A DNA stretch of 5,157 nt from Bacteroidales bacterium (GCA_027083715.1 JALWNR010000254.1:1-5157), one strand, 5' to 3'. Shown: positions 1 to 5,157, counted from the stretch's first letter. Made by a program: numbers and translations. Notes: generated from the letters alone by a model not told the origin.

Positions 1-181
1 CTAATTTCACTTCTTTGTAAATAACAGGCATCGGTTTTTCTTTAATCACCCTTAAACCTGCTTGTTGAAGTTCGTACATTAAACACTCTTGATAAGCCGA
101 CTCTAAAAGTCCGGGACCAAGCTGTCTATGCACATCAATTGCACTACCAATAATGATTTTTGATATTTCGTTTTCAGTCAT
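1..181 (-). CDS. GxxExxY family protein (N-terminal 60 residues, cut by window edge)
   Basis: The ATG at 181 opens a frame that stays open to the left edge, giving 60 residues starting MTENEISKIIIGSAIDVHRQ. Residues 24-30 read GLLESAY, the exact G-x-x-E-x-x-Y motif that names this family; the preceding 'G.A..VH..LGPG' pattern is also typical. Known of the family: small proteins of about 120-130 residues in the PD-(D/E)XK nuclease-like superfamily, common in Bacteroidota, biological role not established. The rest of the nuclease-like core, including the usual E-x-K part, lies outside the window, so whether it is intact cannot be judged. The gene starts 39 bases after the gldF stop, in the same reading frame, and is probably read from the gldF transcript. 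A purine-rich AAAGAAGA sits directly before the start. Family assignment is firm; function is unknown. Confidence 0.88.
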   Translation of the reverse strand, partial: MTENEISKIIIGSAIDVHRQLGPGLLESAYQECLMYELQQAGLRVIKEKPMPVIYKEVKL

Positions 182-220
182 TCTTCTTTGCGTTTCTTTG
201 TGCTTTCTTGTTATAGTCGT

Positions 221-946
221 TTAATTTAAATTTCTTTTCAACAATGATAATTCCGATGCAGCAAGACCTAAAATGATTAGTGTAAAGAAATAAATCAGGT
301 CTTTACTGTCAATCACTCCGCGAGTGATGTTTTGATAGTGCAGGTTCATATCGGCATAAGCCAAAACATCACCGGCAACACCACCAAAGGCATGCGCCAG
401 TATCCCGAAAAGGATTTGAAAAAAAACACCGATTACCAACGCCAGCAAAAAGGCTACAATCTGATTGTTTGTAATGCTGCTGGTAAATATTCCGATGCTG
501 ATGTATGCGGCACTCATTAACAACAAGCCCAAATAACCTGTCCACACACTGCCGTGGTCAATGGGTCCGATATTGGCAATGGTAATGTACCAAGGAAGTG
601 TTAACGCCAAGGTGATGACAATAAGCAGGAAAGTAGCCAGAAATTTGCCTGTTACCCATTGCCAATCGGTTACCGGCTTACTTAAAATCAGTTCAATGGT
701 GCCGGTTTTTATTTCTTCGGCAACTTGTTTCATGGTGAGTGCCGGAATAAAAATAAACAACGACCAGTAAGCTATGCTGAAAAACGGCTGCATGGTAGCC
801 TGATTGATAAAAAACACATCGCTGTTGCCGTAAAGCCAAGTAAAAAATCCGCTGAAACCCAGAAATACCACAATCAGTATGTAAGCCATCAGCGAATCGA
901 AATACGAACTCAACTCTTTTTTTGTTATGATTAGGATTTGTTTCAT
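221..946 (-). CDS. gldF: GldF-type ABC transporter permease (gliding-motility family)
   Basis: A 241-residue ABC-2 type integral membrane permease. Six hydrophobic segments are visible at about residues 20-38, 54-72, 101-122, 137-157, 162-184 and 214-232. Between the second and third is a cytoplasmic stretch (about 76-100) with EEIKTGTIELILSKPV, the conserved element of ABC-2 permeases that probably contacts the ATPase. Length and overall pattern fit GldF. Known of the family: GldF with GldG forms the membrane part and GldA the ATPase of an inner-membrane ABC complex first found through Flavobacterium gliding mutants; many non-gliding Bacteroidota keep it and its substrate is unknown. gldA lies upstream on the same strand, 342 bases away. 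The downstream neighbour in view is a GxxExxY gene, not gldG. The ATG at 946 is the natural start, preceded by no strong ribosome-binding site. Gliding ability cannot be inferred from this gene alone. Confidence 0.88.
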   Translation of the reverse strand: MKQILIITKKELSSYFDSLMAYILIVVFLGFSGFFTWLYGNSDVFFINQATMQPFFSIAYWSLFIFIPALTMKQVAEEIKTGTIELILSKPVTDWQWVTGKFLATFLLIVITLALTLPWYITIANIGPIDHGSVWTGYLGLLLMSAAYISIGIFTSSITNNQIVAFLLALVIGVFFQILFGILAHAFGGVAGDVLAYADMNLHYQNITRGVIDSKDLIYFFTLIILGLAASELSLLKRNLN

Positions 947-1049
947 CTTAACTTTTGTTTAAGTGCATTTTTGTTATACATTATTGATAAAATGACTAAA
1001 TTGGTATCAAGTAATAAAAATTATGGATTTAGTTGAAATATCTATTATT

Positions 1050-1196
1050 GTTCTTTTGTATCAAGACAAAAGAACCAAAAAATCAAGACAAAATTAAGCT
1101 GCATCGTTCATCTGATAAGCCAATTAGCTCGTCGAACGCAATTTTGTCATAGCTCGTTTAATTTTTTGTTCTTTAATTTTTACTTCTTCTTTTGTC
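1050..1196. repeat. Nested long palindrome between gldA and gldF, probable dispersed repeat
   Basis: This fills the centre of the 342-base gldA-gldF spacer. Perfect arms seen: GACAAAAGAA at 1065-1074 with TTCTTTTGTC at 1187-1196; AAAGAAC plus AAAAAAT (1069-1083, one extra C between them) with ATTTTTTGTTCTTT at 1161-1174; GACAAAATT at 1087-1095 with AATTTTGTC at 1140-1148; CGTTC at 1105-1109 with GAACG at 1134-1138. All pairs nest around a centre near 1120, so a single strand could fold into one long interrupted hairpin. At the left end a local alternative hairpin exists: GTTCTTTTG (1050-1058) with CAAAAGAAC (1067-1075), loop of 8. No transposase and no obvious target-site duplication are visible. 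It resembles palindromic intergenic repeats that I associate with Bacteroidota genomes, but copy number cannot be tested here. The rest of the spacer (947-1049 and 1197-1260) is AT-rich with nothing else supportable. Confidence 0.7.
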
Positions 1197-1260
1197 ATAA
1201 ACCTAACTAATTCCCCAATTTCTACATAAAATCACATTTTTTTACTAATAACCAAAACAA

Positions 1261-1292
1261 CAATTTAACAATGTAGCCATTTAACCATTTAC
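1261..1292. repeat. Degenerate 8-base tandem repeat at the gldA 3' end
   Basis: Four consecutive 8-base units read CAATTTAA, CAATGTAG, CCATTTAA and CCATTTAC. The last unit runs into the gldA stop codon (1289-1291). On the coding strand the units are variations of TTAAATTG and TTAAATGG. The array may have grown into or trimmed the gldA end. Confidence 0.6.
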
Positions 1293-1300
1293 ATGGTTAA
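1281..1300 (-). other. Perfect hairpin holding the gldA stop codon in its loop
   Basis: TTAACCAT (1281-1288) and ATGGTTAA (1293-1300) are perfect inverted arms of 8 bases around a 4-base loop, TTAC. On the gldA message the loop contains the UAA stop. The stem is AU-rich and no U-run follows closely, so it does not look like a standard intrinsic terminator. It could shape the 3' end of the gldA message or be a by-product of the overlapping 8-base tandem repeat. Confidence 0.5.
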
Positions 1301-2209
1301 CTCACGGAACACATCTTCCAAGTTTTTCTCCATAGGCGTAAGCTGTGTTAAGTACCAGCCTTTTTGTACACACAAATCAAAAATTGCTTTTGCAGAAGAT
1401 TGTTTGCTTTTACTTTCCACTTCAAAAAGTTTGTTTTCGGCAAAATCAACCATTTGTACCGTATCCAATTGTTTGAGTGCTTCAAAAACTTCGTTTTTGT
1501 CGCCGCCGGAAATACCGATTTTTAATACTTCACTGCCTTGTGCTTTTTTGCGCAATTCATCAGCCGTGCCGTCGGCTACAATTTTTCCGTTGTTGATGAT
1601 GAGTACACGGTCGCAAGTAGCTTCCACCTCTGCCAAAATGTGCGAGCTTAATATCACGGTTTTTTCTTTACCTATTTTTTTAATCAGCTCACGAATTTCT
1701 ATGATTTGGTTAGGGTCAAGCCCGGTGGTGGGTTCATCAAAAATTAATACTTTGGGGTCGTGTATCAGTGCTTGTGCTAAGCCTACACGCTGGCGATATC
1801 CTTTGGATAATTCACCTATTTTTTTATGCTTTTCTTTATCTAAACCCACGGTGAGTATCATTTCTTTAATTCTTTCGTTGATTTTTTCTTTGGGCACGCC
1901 TTGCAATTCACCGATAAATTTCAAATAATCAATTACCGGCATATCCAGATAAAGCGGATTGTGTTCGGGCAAGTACCCAATTTGCTTTTTTACATCTTCA
2001 GGCTGTTCCAGCACGGAATATCTTCCCACTTTTATATCGCCTTTGTTGGGTGTAAGATAGCCCGTTATGGCTTTCATGGTAGTGGTTTTACCCGCGCCGT
2101 TGGGTCCCAAAAAGCCAAGAATTTCACCGGTTTTTACGGTAAAGGACAAATTGTCCAAAGCTTTTTGGCTGCCGTAGGTTTTCGTAATGTTCTCTACTAC
2201 AATATCCAT
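1289..2209 (-). CDS. gldA: GldA-type ABC transporter ATP-binding protein
   Basis: A 306-residue ABC ATPase, starting MDIVVENITKTYGSQKALDN. It is cytoplasmic and hydrolyses ATP to drive a membrane permease, here most plausibly GldF. Motifs are complete: Walker A GPNGAGKTT at 35-43, Q-loop region IGYLPEHNPLY at 77-87 (Glu/His where many ABC proteins have Gln), signature LSKGYRQ at 134-140, Walker B VLIFDE at 154-159, D-loop GLDP at 163-166 and switch His190. After about residue 220 comes a C-terminal domain of about 85 residues, as in GldA and other ABC-2 drug/lipid-type ATPases. Total length agrees with the GldA family (about 300). The ATG at 2209 is chosen: the frame stays open 24 codons further upstream from a TTG, but that extension is not family-like and overlaps an inverted repeat. 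No clear ribosome-binding site. The colinear gldF downstream supports GldA over a generic ATPase. Confidence 0.9.
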   Translation of the reverse strand: MDIVVENITKTYGSQKALDNLSFTVKTGEILGFLGPNGAGKTTTMKAITGYLTPNKGDIKVGRYSVLEQPEDVKKQIGYLPEHNPLYLDMPVIDYLKFIGELQGVPKEKINERIKEMILTVGLDKEKHKKIGELSKGYRQRVGLAQALIHDPKVLIFDEPTTGLDPNQIIEIRELIKKIGKEKTVILSSHILAEVEATCDRVLIINNGKIVADGTADELRKKAQGSEVLKIGISGGDKNEVFEALKQLDTVQMVDFAENKLFEVESKSKQSSAKAIFDLCVQKGWYLTQLTPMEKNLEDVFRELTM

Positions 2210-2242
2210 AATATAAATATTTAAAAATTTAAAAAATATGGC

Positions 2243-2282
2243 TGTCCTATGAGAGAAATCATATATTTGTCCGTAGGACAAA
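2243..2282. repeat. Overlapping inverted repeats upstream of gldA
   Basis: TGTCCTA at 2243-2249 is the reverse complement of TAGGACA at 2274-2280 (24 bases apart). A second left arm, TTTGTCC at 2266-2272, pairs with GGACAAA at 2276-2282 around a 3-base loop. Both left arms compete for the same right-hand sequence, so only one hairpin can form at a time. The start of gldA is 34 bases downstream, so on a message begun upstream the structure would lie in the 5' leader. It may be a leader structure, a protein-binding site or a dispersed repeat; the sequence alone does not decide. Confidence 0.5.
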
Positions 2283-2371
2283 ATATGCTTGGGCAGTCTT
2301 TGAAAAGAACATGCGAATATAAAATTTTTACAGAAAAAATAGAATTATGGAAAGGAGTTTTAACGAAATTT

Positions 2372-2411
2372 TAACAGTAGAGACACGCCGAGGCGTGTCT
2401 CTACACTGTTA
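2372..2411. repeat. Short perfect palindrome at the aldo/keto reductase stop codon
   Basis: TAGAGACACGCC (2378-2389) and GGCGTGTCTCTA (2392-2403) are perfect arms of 12 bases around a 2-base centre. They extend outward, after a 2-base bulge at 2404-2405, through TAACAG (2372-2377) and CTGTTA (2406-2411). The core is much more GC-rich than its surroundings. The outer right arm contains the reductase stop codon (2409-2411). Cores of the TAGAGAC...GTCTCTA type are, from general knowledge, a widespread class of dispersed palindromic repeat in several bacterial phyla. On the gene strand the hairpin is followed by UUAAAAUUUC, not a clean U-run, so it may weaken read-through toward gldA but is not a textbook terminator. 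Confidence 0.75.
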
Positions 2412-3398
2412 TATTTTTCTGAAATCCGGCTCTTGTTCCGGTTTGTTTTGAAGAATATCTTCGATTTCTTGCATCACATCATTTGTAAGTAGTTTTACCA
2501 TATCTAATGCTTTTAAATTTTGATGCAACTGCTCCACTTTTGAAGCTCCGGTAATTACGGTACTAACATTCGGGTTTTTCAATGTCCAGGCTAATGCCAA
2601 TTGTGCTTGGGTAATTCCTAATTTATCAGCCAGTGCTGCCAGTTTTTTGCTTCGTTCTTTCCAACTTATTTCCTGAAACCGATCCCAAAGCCACTGATAA
2701 TCTTTTAATGATAAGCGGCTGCCTTCCGGAATACCATCATTGTATTTTCCGCTTAAAATACCGCTTGCCAGTGGGCTCCAAATGGTTGTACCCAGTTTAA
2801 AATCACGAAACAAAGGTAAAAATTCCTTTTCCATTTTTTCGCGATGAAGCATGTTGTATTGCGGCTGTTCCATTAAGGGCGGTATCAGATGCTCACGGCG
2901 TGCAATTTCATAAGCCTGACGGATTTGCTCAGCACTCCACTCACTGGTACCCCAATAAAAAGCCATGCCGGAGCTGATTACATAATTCATGGCACGAACG
3001 GTTTCTTCGATGGGGGTGTATGGGTCGGGGCGGTGGCAGAAAATCAAATCCACATATTCAGTTTGTAGGCGTTTAAGAGCTGCATGTGTACCTTCAATAA
3101 TGTGCTTGCGCGATAATCCGCGATCGTTTGGGCCTTCGCCTCCCCAGAATATTTTGGTGGAAAGTACCAAATCAGAACGTTTCCATCCTGCTTTTTTAAT
3201 CACTTCACCCATAACGGTTTCGGCATTTCCATTGGCATATACTTCGGCATTATCGAAAAAATTAATGCCCTGCTCGTAAGCAGCCTTCATTATTTCGTAG
3301 GTGTGATTAAGGTCAATCTGACCTCCAAAAGTAACCCATGCGCCTAAAGACAGGGACGATACTTTTAATCCTGAATTTCCTAAAAATCTGTATTCCAT
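2409..3398 (-). CDS. Aldo/keto reductase, Kv-channel beta-subunit-like (AKR6-type)
   Basis: A 329-residue cytosolic NADPH-type oxidoreductase of the aldo/keto reductase superfamily, (beta/alpha)8 barrel. The catalytic tetrad is readable: Asp49 and Tyr54 in FFDNAEVY, Lys82 in STKIFWGG, and His122 in CHRPDP. Cofactor-binding elements include WGTSEWS (149-155), WSPLASGILSGKY (207-219) and TGASKVEQLHQN (283-294). Many stretches match the beta subunit of animal voltage-gated potassium channels closely: TKIFWGG, RGLSRKHIIEG, YVDLIF.HRPDP, EETVRAM, YWGTS.WS and KDYQWL. The channel subunit has Asn at the position of His122; His is usual in enzymatic relatives. No potassium channel gene is in the window, so the likely role is reduction of small carbonyl compounds, substrate unknown. 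The ATG at 3398 gives the normal MEYRFLGNSGLKVS start. It follows the holin-like gene by 38 bases, suggesting co-transcription. Its stop codon lies inside a palindromic repeat arm. Confidence 0.93.
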   Translation of the reverse strand: MEYRFLGNSGLKVSSLSLGAWVTFGGQIDLNHTYEIMKAAYEQGINFFDNAEVYANGNAETVMGEVIKKAGWKRSDLVLSTKIFWGGEGPNDRGLSRKHIIEGTHAALKRLQTEYVDLIFCHRPDPYTPIEETVRAMNYVISSGMAFYWGTSEWSAEQIRQAYEIARREHLIPPLMEQPQYNMLHREKMEKEFLPLFRDFKLGTTIWSPLASGILSGKYNDGIPEGSRLSLKDYQWLWDRFQEISWKERSKKLAALADKLGITQAQLALAWTLKNPNVSTVITGASKVEQLHQNLKALDMVKLLTNDVMQEIEDILQNKPEQEPDFRKI

Positions 3399-3436
3399 AA
3401 TATTGGTGTATGTGTAAATTTGTGTATTGGTATAAT
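3399..3436. other. Short spacer with direct repeats between holin-like gene and reductase
   Basis: The spacer holds a twice-occurring TATTGGT (3401-3407 and 3425-3431) and a twice-occurring TGTGTA (3411-3416 and 3421-3426). No promoter or terminator is recognisable, which fits co-transcription of the flanking genes. The low-complexity pattern recalls the 8-base tandem repeat at the gldA end in style, though not in sequence. Confidence 0.4.
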
Positions 3437-3772
3437 TTAGTTATCGTCTTTTAAAAGAGAATTGATAAAGCCGACAATCAGTGCAAAAAATAAGGCTGAC
3501 CAAAATCCATCAACAGAAAAGCCCGAAATCAGCCAGTCGGTAAAATAGATTAACAACACATTGAGTATCAGTAAAAACAAGCCTAGTGTTAAAATGGTAA
3601 TCGGAATGGTTAGTATTTTTAAAACTGGCTTGACAAAGCGGTTTAGAAAGCCCATAACCAATGCTACTATTATAGCACTTACAAAACTACCGATGTGAAT
3701 TCCGGGAAGTAGCCATGCCGCAAAATAGACAACCACAGCACTTATTAAAAGATTTATTATCCATTTTTTCAT
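3437..3772 (-). CDS. Phage holin family IV / YvlD-type small membrane protein
   Basis: A 111-residue, very hydrophobic protein, MKKWIINLLISAVVVYFAAW at the N-terminus. Four membrane segments are visible at about 4-22, 28-44, 55-78 and 88-106. The second loop and third helix carry the family pattern F.KPVLKILTIPITILTLG followed by a helix with an Asn (N71), and the end returns to GFINSLL. This fits the 4-TMS family (YvlD-like, DUF360) often labelled 'phage holin family'. Known of the family: widespread chromosomal membrane proteins of unclear function; the holin name rests on topology and distant similarity, and no lysis genes occur here. The start is set at ATG 3772; a TTG two codons upstream (3776-3778) would add two residues but is less likely. 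It probably leads a two-gene unit with the reductase 38 bases downstream. Confidence 0.87.
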   Translation of the reverse strand: MKKWIINLLISAVVVYFAAWLLPGIHIGSFVSAIIVALVMGFLNRFVKPVLKILTIPITILTLGLFLLILNVLLIYFTDWLISGFSVDGFWSALFFALIVGFINSLLKDDN

Positions 3773-4191
3773 AATCAATCGAATTTAAATTTTGACTAAT
3801 TTAAGATAATTTTTGAAATTTGCCAATTGAGTGTTTGGCAGAGTCATGGAAATGGTTATTAACCCGCAAAATTACCTTCGGTGAGGTGCTTCGCAGTTCA
3901 CTGCTTTTGTCATATCTGTATTGTAATACCTTTGTTAGCAACATATTAAGCTGGCTTTAAAATAAACGCACTCAAATTTATTCGCCTTCGGCTCATGAGG
4001 CTAAAGGTTGGGTGTTGCTTGAAATTCTCTTCACGCATCTACTTCGTTACGAATTCCTTGAATTTTTCTCTTTACAAGCTACGCTTGTAAAAAATATAAA
4101 GATATGTCGGCGGAATTCGGTGCTTCCGATAAATCGGAACAAGCTTTGTATCTGCATAAAGAGAATTTCATGAATTATTGCGGTTAAAACC
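3773..4191. other. Long gene-free spacer between glycosyltransferase and holin-like gene
   Basis: No convincing coding frame, tRNA or rRNA is seen in these 419 bases. It holds a small hairpin near the holin-like gene, TGCCAA (3821-3826) with TTGGCA (3835-3840); a short hairpin GCAGT-TC-ACTGC at 3893-3904 followed by TTTT on the plus strand, with no plus-strand gene for it to end; and a large inverted-repeat element at 4021-4169, listed separately. The stretch 3870-4015 is richer in CTTCG/GGC than its surroundings and looks like repeat-derived or decayed sequence. Promoter-like TAnnTTTG matches occur on the minus strand (3867-3874 and 3973-3980) without a matching upstream TTG element, so I do not call a promoter for the holin-like gene. 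Confidence 0.6.
4021..4169. repeat. Branched inverted-repeat element, MITE-like or structured RNA
   Basis: Outer arms GAAATTCTCTT (4021-4031) and AAGAGAATTTC (4159-4169) are perfect inverted repeats of 11 bases, and similarity continues inward imperfectly to about 23 bases per end. Inside, CGAATTCC (4050-4057) pairs with GGAATTCG (4112-4119). At the centre TTTACAAGC (4071-4079) and GCTTGTAAA (4083-4091) form a perfect 9-base stem with a 3-base loop. A side hairpin, TTCCGAT (4124-4130) with ATCGGAA (4133-4139), sits on one flank and accounts for the off-centre outer arms. The overall shape is a stem with an apical and a side hairpin. There is no coding capacity. It begins 22 bases after the glycosyltransferase stop. 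A miniature mobile or dispersed repeat is the likeliest reading; a structured RNA is possible. Confidence 0.65.
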
Positions 4192-5157
4192 TCACAACCA
4201 ACATGAGTCATTTTTATCTTCTGAAAAAAGGTTTTCCGGAATTATAAACTTATCGCATTCATTTAAAGCTGTTTTTAGATTAAAACGATGCTGACCGGAA
4301 GTATAAAACCATTTTTTTGTAAGTAGAAGTGCCGCTAAATATTCCTGTTCGGTTTGTCCGGGCGTAGGAATCAGTATTGCTTTTTTTTTCAGGTAAAGAT
4401 AATCCATAATGCTTGAATAACCCGCACGGGATATTACATAAGGTGTACTCTTGATATAAGCTGCTAGTTGGTTGCCGGATAAGTGACTTACAAAATCAAT
4501 ATTTTTCTGAGAATATCGAATTGTTTTGTCCGGTTTTCCCAGAACAAACAATGCTTTTTTATTACTTTCAATTATTTGCTTTTGTAAAATATTTTGTAAA
4601 ATGCTTCGCTGAGGTTCAGGCCCTGAGAGGACTACCAGAATTTTATAATCATGGTGTATCTGCGGAACTTTTATTTGGCTAAAGCGCGATAATAAACCAA
4701 TGTAGCGTACATTTCGGGCTGTTTTTTGCGGATGCGACAAATTGCCTGCAATGTTTTGTTTACCTTCAATGTCAGGCACCCAGCACTCATTATATTGCTT
4801 TATAAACCAAAGATTTATAGTGTTTATTGTTCTTTTTAGGAATTGCAGGCTTTTGGGTGTTTGTATTTCCAGCTGATGCGTAATAAATATGCTGTGAATG
4901 TTTTTGTTCCAGAGTCCGTATCGATTATCGGAAATAACAATATCAATTTTATGATTTTTAATGATTTTTTTTAAAAGTCGGTGTTCCTTGTAAATTCCCC
5001 ATAGCAGTTTTGGTATGGAAAAAAACATTTTCCACACCAAATTTCCTTTTGCGGAATATTTAATTTCCGGTGCCGGTATTTTGATAAACTCCAGGTCAGG
5101 AAATTCTTTTTGCAGAAGTTTTAAAGGTGCCTTATCTGCTCCGATAATTACTTTGTA
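4192..5157 (-). CDS. Glycosyltransferase, MurG/GT28-like, 5' end beyond window
   Basis: The frame is open from the right edge to a TGA at 4192-4194: 321 residues are present and the N-terminus is missing. The first visible residues are YKVIIGADKAPLKLLQKEFP. A TTG at 5038-5040 could be taken as a start, but the sequence before it reads on naturally as protein and fits the glycosyltransferase N-terminal domain, so the gene is cut by the edge. Features (numbered from the first visible residue): SDNRYGLW at 76-83 and THQLEI at 93-98 in the N-terminal Rossmann half; LVVLSGPEPQR at 174-184 opening the C-terminal half; SRAGYSSIMD at 243-252 and PTPGQTEQEYLA at 264-275, the nucleotide-sugar-binding region as in MurG-like GT-B enzymes. 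It should move a sugar from a nucleotide-sugar to an acceptor at the inner membrane face; donor and acceptor are unknown. It is not MurG itself by motif detail. No neighbour in view narrows the pathway. Confidence 0.82.
   Translation of the reverse strand, partial: YKVIIGADKAPLKLLQKEFPDLEFIKIPAPEIKYSAKGNLVWKMFFSIPKLLWGIYKEHRLLKKIIKNHKIDIVISDNRYGLWNKNIHSIFITHQLEIQTPKSLQFLKRTINTINLWFIKQYNECWVPDIEGKQNIAGNLSHPQKTARNVRYIGLLSRFSQIKVPQIHHDYKILVVLSGPEPQRSILQNILQKQIIESNKKALFVLGKPDKTIRYSQKNIDFVSHLSGNQLAAYIKSTPYVISRAGYSSIMDYLYLKKKAILIPTPGQTEQEYLAALLLTKKWFYTSGQHRFNLKTALNECDKFIIPENLFSEDKNDSCWL

Noticed and set aside
332..934. Three short plus-strand open frames opposite gldF
   Set aside because: They are antisense to a well-supported membrane permease, overlap one another and show no family motif.
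1089..1096. TAATTTTG on the minus strand as a Bacteroidota -7 element for gldF
   Set aside because: It matches TAnnTTTG but lies in a repeat arm, has no TTG at normal spacing and is 143 bases from the start; such matches are frequent in AT-rich DNA.
1293..1928. 211-codon open frame on the plus strand opposite gldA
   Set aside because: It is the antisense shadow of a clearly conserved ABC ATPase; the translation is Ser/Ile-rich with no recognisable domain.
1901..2224. 107-codon plus-strand open frame across the gldA 5' region
   Set aside because: Antisense shadow of the Walker A region of gldA, with no recognisable protein features.
2262..2269. TATATTTG promoter-like match on the plus strand
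   Set aside because: No plus-strand gene follows it.
2210..2281. 24-codon N-terminal extension of gldA from a TTG
   Set aside because: The residues do not resemble the family, the ATG at 2209 gives the canonical ABC N-terminus, and the extension overlaps inverted repeats.
2989..3279. 96-codon plus-strand open frame inside the aldo/keto reductase
   Set aside because: Antisense to the catalytic region of a strongly conserved enzyme; nothing supports it as a gene.
3437..3772. Prophage remnant suggested by the holin family name
   Set aside because: This 4-TMS family is common on chromosomes outside phages, and no endolysin, structural or integrase genes are present.
4071..4091. Perfect 9-base hairpin as an intrinsic terminator for the glycosyltransferase
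   Set aside because: On the gene strand it is followed by GAGAAAAATTC, without a U-run, and it is better explained as the apical stem of the larger inverted-repeat element.
5038..5040. TTG as start of the glycosyltransferase
   Set aside because: The frame is open beyond it to the window edge and the extra residues (YKVIIGADKAPLKLL...) look like real N-terminal Rossmann sequence, so the gene is simply cut by the edge.

Overview
This AT-rich window most likely comes from a member of the Bacteroidota. The evidence is a GldA-type ABC ATPase and a GldF-type ABC permease (families named for Bacteroidota gliding motility), a GxxExxY protein, start codons without clear Shine-Dalgarno sequences, and intergenic spaces filled with palindromic repeats. 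I cannot place it below phylum. Nothing here points to a plasmid, phage or transposase; one small membrane protein carries a 'holin' family name but is not evidence for a prophage.

All six genes lie on the minus strand, so transcription runs from right to left. In that order they are: a glycosyltransferase cut by the right edge (4192-5157); a 420-base gene-free space; a small four-helix membrane protein of the phage-holin-IV/YvlD type (3437-3772); an aldo/keto reductase strikingly like the beta subunit of animal potassium channels (2409-3398); the ATPase gldA (1289-2209); the permease gldF (221-946); and the start of a GxxExxY gene cut by the left edge (1-181).

The clearest functional unit is gldA plus gldF. 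In the family model, GldA powers a membrane permease made of GldF with GldG. In this window gldF is followed not by gldG but, 39 bases later, by the GxxExxY gene, so gldG, if present, must lie beyond the left edge. The holin-like gene and the reductase are 38 bases apart and may be co-transcribed; nothing links them functionally to the Gld genes. The glycosyltransferase is probably an envelope or polysaccharide enzyme and is separated from the rest by the long spacer.

The most unusual content is non-coding. Each of the three longer spacers has its own kind of inverted repeat: a nested, roughly 147-base palindrome between gldA and gldF; a short perfect palindrome whose arm includes the reductase stop codon, plus a second hairpin set, between the reductase and gldA; and a roughly 149-base branched inverted-repeat element downstream of the glycosyltransferase. 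A degenerate 8-base tandem repeat also runs into the gldA stop codon. These look like dispersed palindromic or miniature mobile elements, but that needs a genome-wide copy count. I see no convincing new multi-gene system.
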